Positions 33,212 through 42,199 are shown, counted from the stretch's first letter. The stretch: 63,082 bases of DNA from Sphingomonadales bacterium (GCA_004173185.1 SEFZ01000025.1:1-63082), one strand, 5' to 3'. Program-made: numbers and translations. Notes: a model not told the origin generated them from the sequence alone.

Positions 33212-33454
33212 CTAACGCCTTATCCGGCCGCTGGTGCCATCCGTTTCGCCAACGTCATCTTGAAACGCACGCGCGCCCCGCCGTCGCCAGAATGTCAGTG
33301 ATCGCTCGCGATCCTCACTGCGCAGCTTCGCCGCCATCTCGACGAGCGCGCCGTAGATCACGGCACGATCGTCGTCGGCCAACTCGATGATGCCTGCCTT
33401 CGCAACCAGGCCTCCGAGTTCGATCAGATGGCGTGTTCGCTCGCGGCGCTTCAC
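33212..33454 (-). CDS. traD: Conjugal transfer protein TraD (Ti-type)
   Basis: A small basic protein of the TraD family that accompanies TraC and the TraA relaxase in Ti/rhizobial plasmid transfer. Diagnostic segments: KRRERTRHLIELGGLVAKAG, LADDDRAVIYGALVEMAAKL and LTFWRRRGARAFQ. The frame is open far upstream into traC. GTG 33454 gives about 80 residues, near the family size, but the conserved WVVK just before it suggests that the true start could be a few codons earlier with a rare codon. It follows traC on the same strand and overlaps or abuts its end. It probably helps to assemble the relaxosome. Confidence 0.75.
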   Translation of the reverse strand: MKRRERTRHLIELGGLVAKAGIIELADDDRAVIYGALVEMAAKLRSEDRERSLTFWRRRGARAFQDDVGETDGTSGRIRR

Positions 33455-33470
33455 GACCCATTCCCGCGTA

Positions 33471-33794
33471 TCAGTTCGCGCCCGACGCGCTTCGCACCGG
33501 TGCCGCGCCGCTGTCGCCCGCCGCAGTGCCGCGCGCGTTCGGGAGAACGCCTCCGCCAGCACTCCGCGCCTGTTGAAAGAAGGCGGCGCCGCGCTTGCGC
33601 CAAGCCTCCTTTGCCGCGACATCATTGTTCTCGGCAGCACTCAGCAGCGCGCCGGCCAACTGCTCCACGGGCAGTGCGTCGGCACCGGTCGCGATCATCA
33701 ACTCGCCGAGCTGGTGCAATCGGCGTTCCTTGAGTTGCCTGGCCTTGTCGTTCAGCGCCTTCAGTTCTGAATCAAAGTCGCGAGGTTTGCGCAT
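33471..33794 (-). CDS. traC: Conjugal transfer protein TraC (Ti-type)
   Basis: A 107-residue accessory DNA-transfer protein: MRKPRDFDSELKALNDKARQ, LKERRLHQLGELMIATGADA, LPVEQLAGALLSAAE and EAWRKRGAAFF, the well-conserved TraC pattern of rhizobial and Agrobacterium plasmids. The C-terminal 30 residues are Ala/Gly-rich and disordered. It is divergent from traA, with the candidate nick site between, exactly as in Ti plasmids, where this intergenic region is oriT. It likely binds oriT DNA together with TraD. Confidence 0.85.
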   Translation of the reverse strand: MRKPRDFDSELKALNDKARQLKERRLHQLGELMIATGADALPVEQLAGALLSAAENNDVAAKEAWRKRGAAFFQQARSAGGGVLPNARGTAAGDSGAAPVRSASGAN

Positions 33795-33965
33795 GGGATG
33801 ATCCTCAATTGCAGGTTGAGGATAGTCTAGTTAGTGACGTTGACGATCAGCGCAAATGTAGTGAAACTAACTGGGACGACTATTTCGCGAGAAAGATAAA
33901 TTCTTTCGAGGGCGCGCTTATACGTCGTGCCGACGTGCTGCTTTAGGTGTAATTGGATTGCCGTC
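33795..33965. other. Candidate origin of transfer (oriT) between traC and traA
   Basis: On the minus strand, TAAGCGCGCCCT (33909-33920) differs by one base from the RSF1010/MOB-Q nic core TAAGTGCGCCCT. Immediately 5' of it on the same strand lies a perfect inverted repeat, ACGTCG-N3-CGACGT (33922-33936), as in known MOB-Q origins. The position, between divergent traC and traA, matches Ti-plasmid oriT. The MOB-Q relaxase TraA would nick here. Confidence 0.8.
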
Positions 33966-36863
33966 ATGGCGATCTACCATTTCTCGGCAAAGGTCATCTC
34001 GCGCGCTGCTGGTTCGAGTGCGCTGGCATCGGCGGCATATCGCTCGGCCTCGCGGCTGCACGATCAGCGGCTCGACCGCACTCATGACTTCTCGAACAAG
34101 GTGGGCGTCGTTCATTCCGAGGTGATGCTGCCGGACGGCGCGCCGGAGCATCTCTCCGACCGCGAGCGGCTCTGGAACGATGTCGAAGCTGCCGAGCTGC
34201 GCAAGGACGCGCAGCTGGCGCGCGAGATCGAGTTCGCAATCCCTCGCGAAATGACGAAGGAGCAGGGCATCGAGTTGGCGCGCGATTTCGTTCGCGACGA
34301 GTTTGTCGATCGCGGCATGGTCGCCGATCTGAATGTCCATTGGGATATTGGTGCCGACGGTCAGCCGAAGCCGCACGCCCATGTGATGCTGACGATGCGC
34401 GAGGTCGGAGAGGACGGATTCGGCCAGAAGAACCGCGACTGGAACCGCACCGACCTTCTAGAGAAATGGCGCGAGCGGTGGAGCGAGCACGTCAACCAGC
34501 GGCTTGCCCAGCTCGATATCGACGCGCGGATCGATCACCGGTCGCTGGAATCTCAAGGCATCGGCCTGGAGCCGCAGCACAAGATCGGCCCGGCGGCGTC
34601 GCGAATGGCCGCGCAGGGACTGGAGTTAGAGCGGGTCACCGAGCATCTCGAAATCGCTCGCGCCAATGGCGAGAAGATCATCGCCAACCCAAACATCGCG
34701 CTCGACGCGATCACGCACAGCCAAGCGACTTTCACCACGCGGGATCTTGCCCGGTTCATCCATCGGCACAGCGACGGCAAGGAGCAGTTCGATGAGGCGA
34801 TGAGCGCCGTCCGGACGTCGCCTGACCTGGTGATCCTGGGCAGAGACGGACTCGGTGAGCAAAGGTTCACGTCGCGCGAGATGATCGAAACCGAGCAGCG
34901 GCTGGAGCGCGCCGCGCTTCGCCTTGCCGACCGCTCGGATCATAGCCTCCCGGCAGCGGCGATGGACAGAGCCATCGATACCGCTGGGAGTAACGGCCTT
35001 ATTCTCGGGGGGGAGCAGAAGGCCGCTCTCGACCACATAAGCAGCCCTCGCGATCTGGCGACAGTCACGGGCTACGCCGGGACCGGTAAATCAGCCATGC
35101 TGAGCGTTGCGCGGGATGCATGGTGTCGCGCAGGCTATGAGGTTCAGGGGCTGGCCTTGTCCGGCATTGCCGCCGAGAATCTTGAAAGCGGATCGGGTAT
35201 CGGGTCCCGCACGATCGCCTCGATCGAGCATCAATGGGAACAGGGCCGCGACCTGCTGACGCCAAACCATGTGCTGGTGATCGACGAAGCCGGGATGATC
35301 GGCTCGCGCCAGATGGAACGCGTTCTCTCCGAAGCCGAAAAGCGCCGCGCCAAGGTCGTGCTGGTCGGCGATCCCGAACAGCTCCAGGCTATCGAAGCGG
35401 GCGCCGCGTTCCGCTCGATCGCCGAGCGGCATGGCAGCGTCGAGATCACCGGGGTCCGCCGCCAGCACGAAGACTGGCAGCGCGATGCCACGCGGTATCT
35501 TGCAACCGTGAGGACGGGTGAAGCGATCGAGGCGTATCGGGAGCATGACGCCGTGCATGCCGCCGCGACGCGAGATGAAGCGCGCGGGGCGCTGATCGAT
35601 CGCTGGGATCGCGACCGCATCGGTAATCCGGACGCTTCGCGCATCATCCTCACGCATATGCGCGACGAGGTGCAGGCGCTCAATGGCGCCGCGCGCGATC
35701 GGCTGCGGATCGCAGGTGCGCTTGGCGAAGATGTCACCATCGCTACCGAGCGCGGCGCGCGTGAGTTTGCTTCCGGCGACCGCGTCATGTTCCTGAAGAA
35801 CGAGCGCAGCCTCGGCGTGAAGAACGGGACGCTTGGGACCGTGGAGAGCGCGAGCGCGGTTCGCATGGCGGTGCAGCTCGACGACGGCCGCTCGGTCGCG
35901 CTCGACATCAAGGACTATGCCCAGATCGATCACGGCTACGCCGCCACGATCCACAAGGCGCAGGGTATGACGGTTGATCGCACGCTTGTGCTGGCAACGC
36001 CGGGCATGGACAGCCATTCCGCCTATGTTGCGCTGTCGCGTCACCGTGACCGCGTCGATCTTCATTATGGCCAAGACGATTTCGCCGATCAGGGCCGGTT
36101 TATCCGCATGCTGTCGCGTGACCGAGCCAAGGACATGGCGAGCGATTACGTGATTGAGCCGGAGCGCAGGTTTGCCGAGCGCCGCGGCATCACGTTCCGC
36201 GAACGCGTCACCGAACTGGTCCGCAAAGTGCCGGAGAAAGTGCGCGACATGTTCGATGGCCTGCGCCTGCCTGTGCAGCGCGCACCGGATCCGGTGAAGG
36301 CCCGCGAAGAGGAGCTACGCATCGCCCGGAGGCGCACGGTCGAACGGCATGCGCGCGCGGTCGTCAGCATTTTCAAGAGTTTCGATCAGGGTCTGGCGGC
36401 TGATCCCGAGCAGGTGCAGGAAATCAGGGAGGCTCGCAATGCGTTGAACGCGCTGCGCGAGAACGCCTCGCACGACATCGAAACGGCCTACAAGAAAGAC
36501 CCCTCACTCGCGAGCGAAGCTGCAGGCGGCTCGCTCAATCGCGCGGTCCGAGCGATGCAGCTTGAGACCGAACTCCGCACCGACCCGGCGCTTCGCGCTG
36601 ATCGTTTTGTAGAGCGCTGGAACAGGCTCAGTGCCCGGTCTAATCGCGCCTATGTGACTGGCGATTTCCAGGGCCGCAAGTCGGCCCACAACGAAATGGC
36701 GGGTATGGCCAAAAACTTGGAGCGGGATCCGCAGATGGAATCGATCCTAGCGGCACGCAAGGTTGAACTCGGCGTCACCATCGACACCGGGCGCAGGCTC
36801 GGCGCCGAGCTTGCCTTCAACCATGGGATTGACTTCGGCCGCGGCAGAGGCATCAGTCTCTGA
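33966..36863 (+). CDS. traA: TraA-type MOB-Q relaxase/helicase
   Basis: A 965-residue conjugative relaxase with helicase. The N-terminal MobA/MobL domain opens MAIYHFSAKVISRAAGSSAL and has the metal-binding HAH at about 137-139 (PKPHAHVMLTMREVGEDGFG). The helicase part has Walker A GYAGTGKSAM near 369-378, VLVIDEAGMIGSRQM, and a C-terminal GYAATIHKAQGMT, then SAYVALSRHRDRVDLHYG. The last 180 residues are a helical tail. I chose ATG 33966; the longer frame from 33927 lacks the family start. It nicks oriT and unwinds the transferred strand. No TraG coupling protein follows, so transfer needs a helper. Confidence 0.93.
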   Translation: MAIYHFSAKVISRAAGSSALASAAYRSASRLHDQRLDRTHDFSNKVGVVHSEVMLPDGAPEHLSDRERLWNDVEAAELRKDAQLAREIEFAIPREMTKEQGIELARDFVRDEFVDRGMVADLNVHWDIGADGQPKPHAHVMLTMREVGEDGFGQKNRDWNRTDLLEKWRERWSEHVNQRLAQLDIDARIDHRSLESQGIGLEPQHKIGPAASRMAAQGLELERVTEHLEIARANGEKIIANPNIALDAITHSQATFTTRDLARFIHRHSDGKEQFDEAMSAVRTSPDLVILGRDGLGEQRFTSREMIETEQRLERAALRLADRSDHSLPAAAMDRAIDTAGSNGLILGGEQKAALDHISSPRDLATVTGYAGTGKSAMLSVARDAWCRAGYEVQGLALSGIAAENLESGSGIGSRTIASIEHQWEQGRDLLTPNHVLVIDEAGMIGSRQMERVLSEAEKRRAKVVLVGDPEQLQAIEAGAAFRSIAERHGSVEITGVRRQHEDWQRDATRYLATVRTGEAIEAYREHDAVHAAATRDEARGALIDRWDRDRIGNPDASRIILTHMRDEVQALNGAARDRLRIAGALGEDVTIATERGAREFASGDRVMFLKNERSLGVKNGTLGTVESASAVRMAVQLDDGRSVALDIKDYAQIDHGYAATIHKAQGMTVDRTLVLATPGMDSHSAYVALSRHRDRVDLHYGQDDFADQGRFIRMLSRDRAKDMASDYVIEPERRFAERRGITFRERVTELVRKVPEKVRDMFDGLRLPVQRAPDPVKAREEELRIARRRTVERHARAVVSIFKSFDQGLAADPEQVQEIREARNALNALRENASHDIETAYKKDPSLASEAAGGSLNRAVRAMQLETELRTDPALRADRFVERWNRLSARSNRAYVTGDFQGRKSAHNEMAGMAKNLERDPQMESILAARKVELGVTIDTGRRLGAELAFNHGIDFGRGRGISL

Positions 36864-36967
36864 CGAGGAGATGGGCGGGCAAACGCTCGGTCGTTTCACC
36901 ACGTCCGGTCAAACCTAACGAGGCCTGTTTGTCGGCATCGCAGGAAAATGCGCGCCGCGGTCAAAAG

Positions 36968-38011
36968 CTACGTTGACGCCTCACTACGCGCTTGCCGGAG
37001 ATTGGTAGCGATGTCGGCTTCGGTCGCGACGGTCTGTTCGATCACGCACCGAAGCCCTAAGCCGTCGAATCCCTTGTAGGGTGCAGTTGCCGAAATCGCG
37101 ACAATCTTCCCGTCGTCGATGACGATCTGCGCATTGTCCTCAAGCACGAAAGGCAAATGCTGTTCGAACTTGTAGGAACCTGTGGTCGCTACGACTTTGC
37201 CTTCGCCGTCGATGATCGAAATGGTGGAGTTCTTCGACTTCTTCATGACGTCCATGATTTCAGCCGCCTGGCCCTCAAAGTCATACTCGAGATAGCAGAC
37301 ACCGATGACCGAGCCTTGATGGCGCATCGGAGCAACGAAGATCAAGACCTTGCGCCCCTTGGACCACGGGTTGGCCCACACCGCATCTGTAAACCAGTCT
37401 TCGCCCGCCTTTGCCGTAATCGCCCTTCTGAACTGCTGGGCCCCGGAAAGGTTTTCAGAGCGAACAGCCGCATTGGCATGGGCGCATACTGGTATGCTGC
37501 CATCCGATTCGACCACGAAGGCGTTCAGGAAATAGGGTGAATAGCTCAGCATCGCCGTCAGCCGCTCCAGAGCGTGGCTCTCCGCACCCTTATTCCCGCG
37601 TCCTACTAGCGCGCCCCTGATCACAGAATGATCGCTCGCTAGCATGCGGATATCGATCGACCGATCGAACAGAGATCGTGAAATCGACTGCATGATCGAC
37701 TGGGCGAGCTCAACGAGGCTCGCCCTTTCGACGTCCCTGACGAGTTCGTCGGCGATCGCAGCGCCGGTGTCCAGACTGCCCAGGACGTGTTCACGAAATC
37801 TCACCGATGTCGCGCGTGCTTGCCCGGCAAGCGACTTTACCTCCTGAGCGACGACGCTGAAGCCTTTGCCCGCCTCTCCCGCACGAGCAGCTTCGATTGC
37901 CGCGTTGAGCGCTAGGAGATTGGTCCTTCCAGCGATCTCTTCCGTCTCGCTGACATAAGCGCGCACTTCCTCGGAGAGCGAAGCTAGCAGAGAGCGAACA
38001 CGACGCGGCAT
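36968..38011 (-). CDS. Soluble chemotaxis-like protein: N-terminal MCP signalling tip, C-terminal Cache-like sensor
   Basis: A 347-residue protein with inverted domain order. Residues 1-75 contain the methyl-accepting chemotaxis signalling hairpin (EIAGRTNLLALNAAIEAARA, GEAGKGFSVVAQEVKSLAGQ). From about 115 on there is a Cache-like sensor (RMLASDHSVIRGALVG, NAFVVESDGSIPVCAHAN, VLIFVAPMRHQGSVIGVCYL, ISIIDGEGKVVAT). No signal peptide or membrane helix is seen. Ordinary receptors have the sensor first and outside the membrane. The MCP part is also very short, so it may be a remnant start of a longer receptor or a true cytosolic sensor. It is followed on the same strand by no obvious partner. Confidence 0.75.
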   Translation of the reverse strand: MPRRVRSLLASLSEEVRAYVSETEEIAGRTNLLALNAAIEAARAGEAGKGFSVVAQEVKSLAGQARATSVRFREHVLGSLDTGAAIADELVRDVERASLVELAQSIMQSISRSLFDRSIDIRMLASDHSVIRGALVGRGNKGAESHALERLTAMLSYSPYFLNAFVVESDGSIPVCAHANAAVRSENLSGAQQFRRAITAKAGEDWFTDAVWANPWSKGRKVLIFVAPMRHQGSVIGVCYLEYDFEGQAAEIMDVMKKSKNSTISIIDGEGKVVATTGSYKFEQHLPFVLEDNAQIVIDDGKIVAISATAPYKGFDGLGLRCVIEQTVATEADIATNLRQARSEAST

Positions 38012-38154
38012 AAGGTCCTAACCAGGAATTCTCCCTTTATATAGAACGAGATGGTTAAAGGTCCAATGCGTTACTCTGCCGCGCCGGGCGGTTCCTCTTA
38101 CCGCCCGCAAGCACCGCCAGCCGAAAGAGTACTTCTAACCCAGGGGGCGGCGCG

Positions 38155-39921
38155 TCACGCAGCTGCTTGCGCAGCCTCCTGATAATCCAACCATGGTTCG
38201 AAGTCCGCCAATTCCATGGGGCGAGCAAAGAAGTATCCCTGGCCTTCGTCGCAGCCCATTTCCGTCAGCATCTCCGCCGCTTCCCCGGTCTCGATGCCTT
38301 CGGCGACAACCCGGTAGCCCAGATCGTGGGAGAGCGAAATCATCGACCGGACGAGCGTTTGCTCGCGCTCGCCGTCCGCCAAATCGCGAACGAACGACTG
38401 GTCTATCTTCACAACCTTCGCGGGAAGCCGTTGTAGATAAGCGAGGCTGCTGTACCCGGTGCCGAAATCATCGATCGCTAAGTTGATCCCAGCGTCGTTC
38501 AAGGCAGCCAACTGGCCGACCGCCATGCCCGAATTCTCCATGATCGCGCTTTCGGTGACCTCCAGTTCAAGCATCGCCGGCGGAACCCGGTGCTTCAGGA
38601 GATAGAGTTGAACCCGCTCGGCGAAGTCCCGCTCGTCGAGGTTGGCGGCTGAAACGTTGATCGACAGCTGGATCTGCTTTTTCCCAGCACACCAAGCGCC
38701 GAGTTGCTTCAACCCAGCGTCGAGTACCCAGTCCGTTGTCGAACGTGCCAGTGAAGTCTGTTCCACGATGGGGATGAACTCGCCCGGGGATACTTCCCCA
38801 AGCTTCGGATGCGACCAGCGAAGCAAGGCTTCGGCGCCGATGCAGGTGCGCGTGGCTAGATCGATGCGCGGCTGGAAGACCAGCCGCAGTTGCCCCGGCT
38901 GATCGAGCGCAGCGCCGAAGTCGTTGAGCAGCCCGAAACGGCGGCGGTGCGCACCGTCCTTTGACGATGAGTAGACGCTGACAGCGGTTTCCGAGGCTCT
39001 GGCGTCGAGCGCTGCATTATGGGCGGTGCGAAGGACGTCTCGCGGCGGCGTCGCGCCCGTGACGAAGGGCGCTACGCCGATCGTCGCGGACAGCACGAAG
39101 CGGGCGTTCACCGCCGTGCGAACGCGCTTCAGCATCGAGCCCAGACGGTCCACATAGGCATCCTCGTCTTCCGCTGGCGGGGCGAGGAAGGCGAACTGCG
39201 TCGCCGCGACGTGGTAAACCGCGCGGCCCGGACCGAGCAGTTCCCTGAGGGTACGGGTGGCTTCCTGCACCAGATTATCGACATAGCCCGAGCCCATGAC
39301 GCGAACCCCGGTAGCAAGCTGCTCCGGGCGGGCGAGGTCCACGAGGACCGCCAGCCGACGGTGGCCGGGATCGTCACGTCCGAGATCGTCGAGATCGTCG
39401 AGGAACTGGGTGCGGTTCGGCAGTCCGCTGAGCGGGTCGATCCGTCCGAAGGCATGCTGGAGCTCGATTTGCGACATCACCATCTGCGCCAGATCGTTCA
39501 GAGCCGCCATCTCGGCATCGGACGCCGTTCTCGGTTCCGTGCCGAGTACGCACAGCGCCCCGAGCCCAAACCCCTCGCGCGTTACGAGCGGCGCGCCAGC
39601 ATAGAATCGCACACCTTGGCCGGCCAGAACGCTGTTCTTGAAGCAGTCGTCGGCCAGCAGATCAGGAATAAGGACGGTATCGGTGCTCTCGGCGACCCGT
39701 GCGCAGGGTGCCTTGTCGCGCGGGATCGACATGTGCTCCACGCCGACACGCGATTTGAACCATTGTCGGTCCCGATCGGTGAGCGAAACGGCGGAGATCG
39801 GCAGACCGAAGATTTGGCTCGCCATCCGCGTGATGCGATCGAAGCTCTCGCTCGGCGATGTATCGAGCAGGTTGAGCTTGTGGAGCGCGTCGAGCCGCGC
39901 TTCCTCGTTTAAGTCTGCCAT
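38155..39921 (-). CDS. GAF-GGDEF(degenerate)-EAL cyclic-di-GMP phosphodiesterase
   Basis: A 588-residue soluble signalling enzyme. A GAF domain covers about 1-150 (GVEHMSIPRDKAPCARVAES, VRFYAGAPLVTREGFGLGAL). A GGDEF-like domain follows (DPLSGLPNRTQFLDDL) whose signature is replaced by AATQF, so it should not make c-di-GMP. The EAL domain is intact: EALLRWSHP, SINVSAANL, ELEVTESAIM, IDDFGTGYSSLAYLQRLP, KIDQSFV and VAEGIET, with the metal- and base-contributing residues present. It should hydrolyse c-di-GMP under control of the GAF ligand. It is next to the chemotaxis-like sensor on the same strand. Confidence 0.9.
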   Translation of the reverse strand: MADLNEEARLDALHKLNLLDTSPSESFDRITRMASQIFGLPISAVSLTDRDRQWFKSRVGVEHMSIPRDKAPCARVAESTDTVLIPDLLADDCFKNSVLAGQGVRFYAGAPLVTREGFGLGALCVLGTEPRTASDAEMAALNDLAQMVMSQIELQHAFGRIDPLSGLPNRTQFLDDLDDLGRDDPGHRRLAVLVDLARPEQLATGVRVMGSGYVDNLVQEATRTLRELLGPGRAVYHVAATQFAFLAPPAEDEDAYVDRLGSMLKRVRTAVNARFVLSATIGVAPFVTGATPPRDVLRTAHNAALDARASETAVSVYSSSKDGAHRRRFGLLNDFGAALDQPGQLRLVFQPRIDLATRTCIGAEALLRWSHPKLGEVSPGEFIPIVEQTSLARSTTDWVLDAGLKQLGAWCAGKKQIQLSINVSAANLDERDFAERVQLYLLKHRVPPAMLELEVTESAIMENSGMAVGQLAALNDAGINLAIDDFGTGYSSLAYLQRLPAKVVKIDQSFVRDLADGEREQTLVRSMISLSHDLGYRVVAEGIETGEAAEMLTEMGCDEGQGYFFARPMELADFEPWLDYQEAAQAAA

Positions 39922-40271
39922 TATAATGCTCTAGGCCATTTGGCTCACCAAGCGATTAAGCGGCGTGGTAAAAACCGTTCTGTCGCAAGCGCCTGATAAT
40001 TCGCGCCGATGCTAACGGTCACCAAAGGCCGCAGAGTGGGCTTTCCTGGCACTGGCGCCCAAGATCTGCAAGTCAGCTAGCGGTCCACGAGTTGATGGAC
40101 CGGTCTTGCCGAAAACGGACGGTCTGGAACGCGCCCTATTCTCGGTCGTTCAGCGAAGCTTGCGCTCGCCCCAGAAGCGGACCTTCGTTCAACTTGTGAA
40201 TAGGGCGCATGCAGTGCGAAAGCGAACGCCTTCCATCTCCCGGATAACCGCAGTTCTTCAAGCCGAAGATG
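39922..40271. other. Intergenic stretch, no gene seen
   Basis: About 350 bp between the EAL gene and the GST gene. Only short frames without ribosome-binding sites or recognisable proteins occur. A promoter for the EAL gene presumably lies near its right side, but no clear consensus is visible. Confidence 0.5.
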
Positions 40272-40922
40272 TTAGAGCCCATTACTTTCGGCATTAAGTG
40301 AGTTCGTCGCCTGCTGTGCTGCCTTAGCCGCGTGGAAACCCGGGCGAGCAGCCAGACGTTTCCAATACGCCGCGATTTCCGGACTGAACTTGTGGTCGAG
40401 CTTCAGGTCCCGTGCGGACAGCAGCGCATAGCCGACCGACAGGCCCGCCATAGTGAAGCGGCCCGCGCAGAGCCATTCGCGATCCTGTAGCGCGCGGGTC
40501 AAGTGGCGCAGGCGCGAGAGAAACCATTGGGTGTAGTCGTCCACCGCCTGCGGGATGCGACGCTCCTCTGGTTCGAGCTGAGTGTAACGCAATACGATCG
40601 TTTGCGGGAAGGTCAGCGTCGCTTCGCTGCGATGGAGCCAATCCAGCCACAGGCCATAATCCGGCTCCTCGACGCCAACTGCCAAGGGAGACGGACCATA
40701 GCGCGTCGCGAGATATTGGGGGATCGCGGCGGATTCGGTCATCCGGATATCGCCGTCGATCAGCAGCGGGATCGTGCCGAGCGGGTTCAGTTCGAGATAT
40801 TCCGGCCGGAGGACACGTGGCGGGAATGGCAGCATGTGCAAGCGATAGGGCAGGCCCATCTCTTCCAGCGCCCAGAGCGCGCGGAAGGAGCGGGTGTCTA
40901 TGCAATGATAGAGTTCAATCAT
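40272..40922 (-). CDS. Glutathione S-transferase family protein
   Basis: A 216-residue GST. The N-terminal thioredoxin-like domain is IELYHCIDTRSFRALWALEE, with LNPLGTIPLLIDGD and the glutathione-contact MTESAAIPQYLATRYG. An all-helical C-terminal domain follows (WLCAGRFTMAGLSVGYALLS). I chose ATG 40922, which overlaps the stop of the M28-like gene (ATGA), so the two are co-translated. It lacks the SSCSWRVR-type signature of maleylacetoacetate isomerase, so it is unlikely to complete the tyrosine pathway. In this catabolic cluster it may conjugate or isomerise an intermediate. Confidence 0.88.
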   Translation of the reverse strand: MIELYHCIDTRSFRALWALEEMGLPYRLHMLPFPPRVLRPEYLELNPLGTIPLLIDGDIRMTESAAIPQYLATRYGPSPLAVGVEEPDYGLWLDWLHRSEATLTFPQTIVLRYTQLEPEERRIPQAVDDYTQWFLSRLRHLTRALQDREWLCAGRFTMAGLSVGYALLSARDLKLDHKFSPEIAAYWKRLAARPGFHAAKAAQQATNSLNAESNGL

Positions 40923-42199
40923 GCCTTGGCGGCCCGCTCCAGAAGCTTCTGAAAAGCGACGCATGTTGCGGATACGCTCGCCGGGTTCACGCAGCGGCTG
41001 TCATCGTCGGCGACGTGGTGGAAGCGGTGGATGCCGAATACGCCCGCGACGTTCTGGTAACCCGCGGCGACGATCTCGGTCAGTTCGCCGGCCGTGAGCT
41101 TTTCGGTGGAATAAGGTGCTTCATAGCCCGGATGACCGGCAAAAATCTGGCGGGCGAGCGGGAGCAGGGCCGGGCTGACGGAGAGGTAGCGCTGCGCATC
41201 GATACCCGGCAGCGGCTGGCCGCCGATGTCATGCCAATCGCGCGAAGCGACATTGGCGCCGAGGTGCAGCCAGAAATGGGTGTCGGCGGGCTTGGGCGCG
41301 GTCGCTTCCAGCGCTTCGGCGGCACCCAGATTCTCATATTCGTGGCCGGTGTTGCAGACAAAGGCGAGGTTGAAATCCTTGAGCGCTTTGCTCCCCCAGC
41401 GCGCGAGCCAGAGCCAGGCGGCAATACCGCCGCCGCGCTCGCCGGCGCATATGTACCAGCCGGAACGCGGAGTTGAGACGACCAGCCAGCGCGACTTGCC
41501 GCGATCGATCCTGCCGATGAAATTGGACGCGGGGCGGCGGCCGCCTTCGCCGAGCAGGTGCAGGGTCGCTTCGGCCTTGCGCAGCGCACCGTCGAGAAAG
41601 GGCGCTGCATCCTTTGGCGCGAGGAGCGCGACCGGCCCGGCGAACATCGGCTTGCGGCCATCGGCGTTGAGCGCGATCACCTTGCCGCTCGGGCCATTGG
41701 TGATCGCGACGACCGCTTTCGCGCCCGCGGCGAAGGCGGCGGTGATCGGCTCGCGGATCGGCTTGGCCATCGCGGTGGACCAGCGGCCATAGGGCAGATC
41801 GACCAATGCGATGGCGCCGGTGGGCGGGGCGTCCGCCTTTCCGGCAGCGTTTACGCGCACCAGCGGCCCGGTCATGCCTTCGGGCGGAGTCGGGGTGACG
41901 ATCGGCTGTGGCCAGACCGCGGCCGTCGCGGTGCCGCAGACGAGTTCGCACCGCTGGGACGTGAAGAAGGGCGTCGAGACGTCCTGCCGCTCGATCTTGA
42001 AGCCGAGCTGCTCCAGCTCTGCCGCAAGCCAGGTTCCGGCGGCGATATCTCCCGGCCCGCCAGCCTGCTTGCTGCCGAAGCCGATATATTTTTCGAGGTC
42101 GGCCGCGACGCAGCTTTCCTGATCAGCGGGAAACGTGCCCGCCGCGGCGGCAGCGGGAAGCGCCGCGCTCCCCGCCAGAAAACTGCGCCTGCTAGGCAT
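40919..42199 (-). CDS. M28-like peptidase-fold protein with Tat signal; metal ligands apparently lost
   Basis: A 426-residue exported protein. The N-terminus SRRSFLAGSAAL is a twin-arginine-type signal. A PA-like insert lies near 110-200 and an M28 aminopeptidase-type fold follows. Where M28 enzymes have AHxDS the sequence reads STPRS, and the GAxDNxSG and EE sites read GERGGG and GHEYENLG, so the first zinc ligands are missing. His remains near the end (HRFHHVADDDS). It may be a non-peptidase member. The gene overlaps the MFS gene by 8 bp at its start and the GST gene at its end, so all three are one operon. Confidence 0.75.
   Translation of the reverse strand: MPSRRSFLAGSAALPAAAAAGTFPADQESCVAADLEKYIGFGSKQAGGPGDIAAGTWLAAELEQLGFKIERQDVSTPFFTSQRCELVCGTATAAVWPQPIVTPTPPEGMTGPLVRVNAAGKADAPPTGAIALVDLPYGRWSTAMAKPIREPITAAFAAGAKAVVAITNGPSGKVIALNADGRKPMFAGPVALLAPKDAAPFLDGALRKAEATLHLLGEGGRRPASNFIGRIDRGKSRWLVVSTPRSGWYICAGERGGGIAAWLWLARWGSKALKDFNLAFVCNTGHEYENLGAAEALEATAPKPADTHFWLHLGANVASRDWHDIGGQPLPGIDAQRYLSVSPALLPLARQIFAGHPGYEAPYSTEKLTAGELTEIVAAGYQNVAGVFGIHRFHHVADDDSRCVNPASVSATCVAFQKLLERAAKA

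Noticed and set aside
40272..40922. GST gene as maleylacetoacetate isomerase completing the tyrosine pathway
   Set aside because: It lacks the SSCSWRVR-type N-terminal signature of that enzyme and is co-translated with the M28-like gene on the island, far from hmgA.
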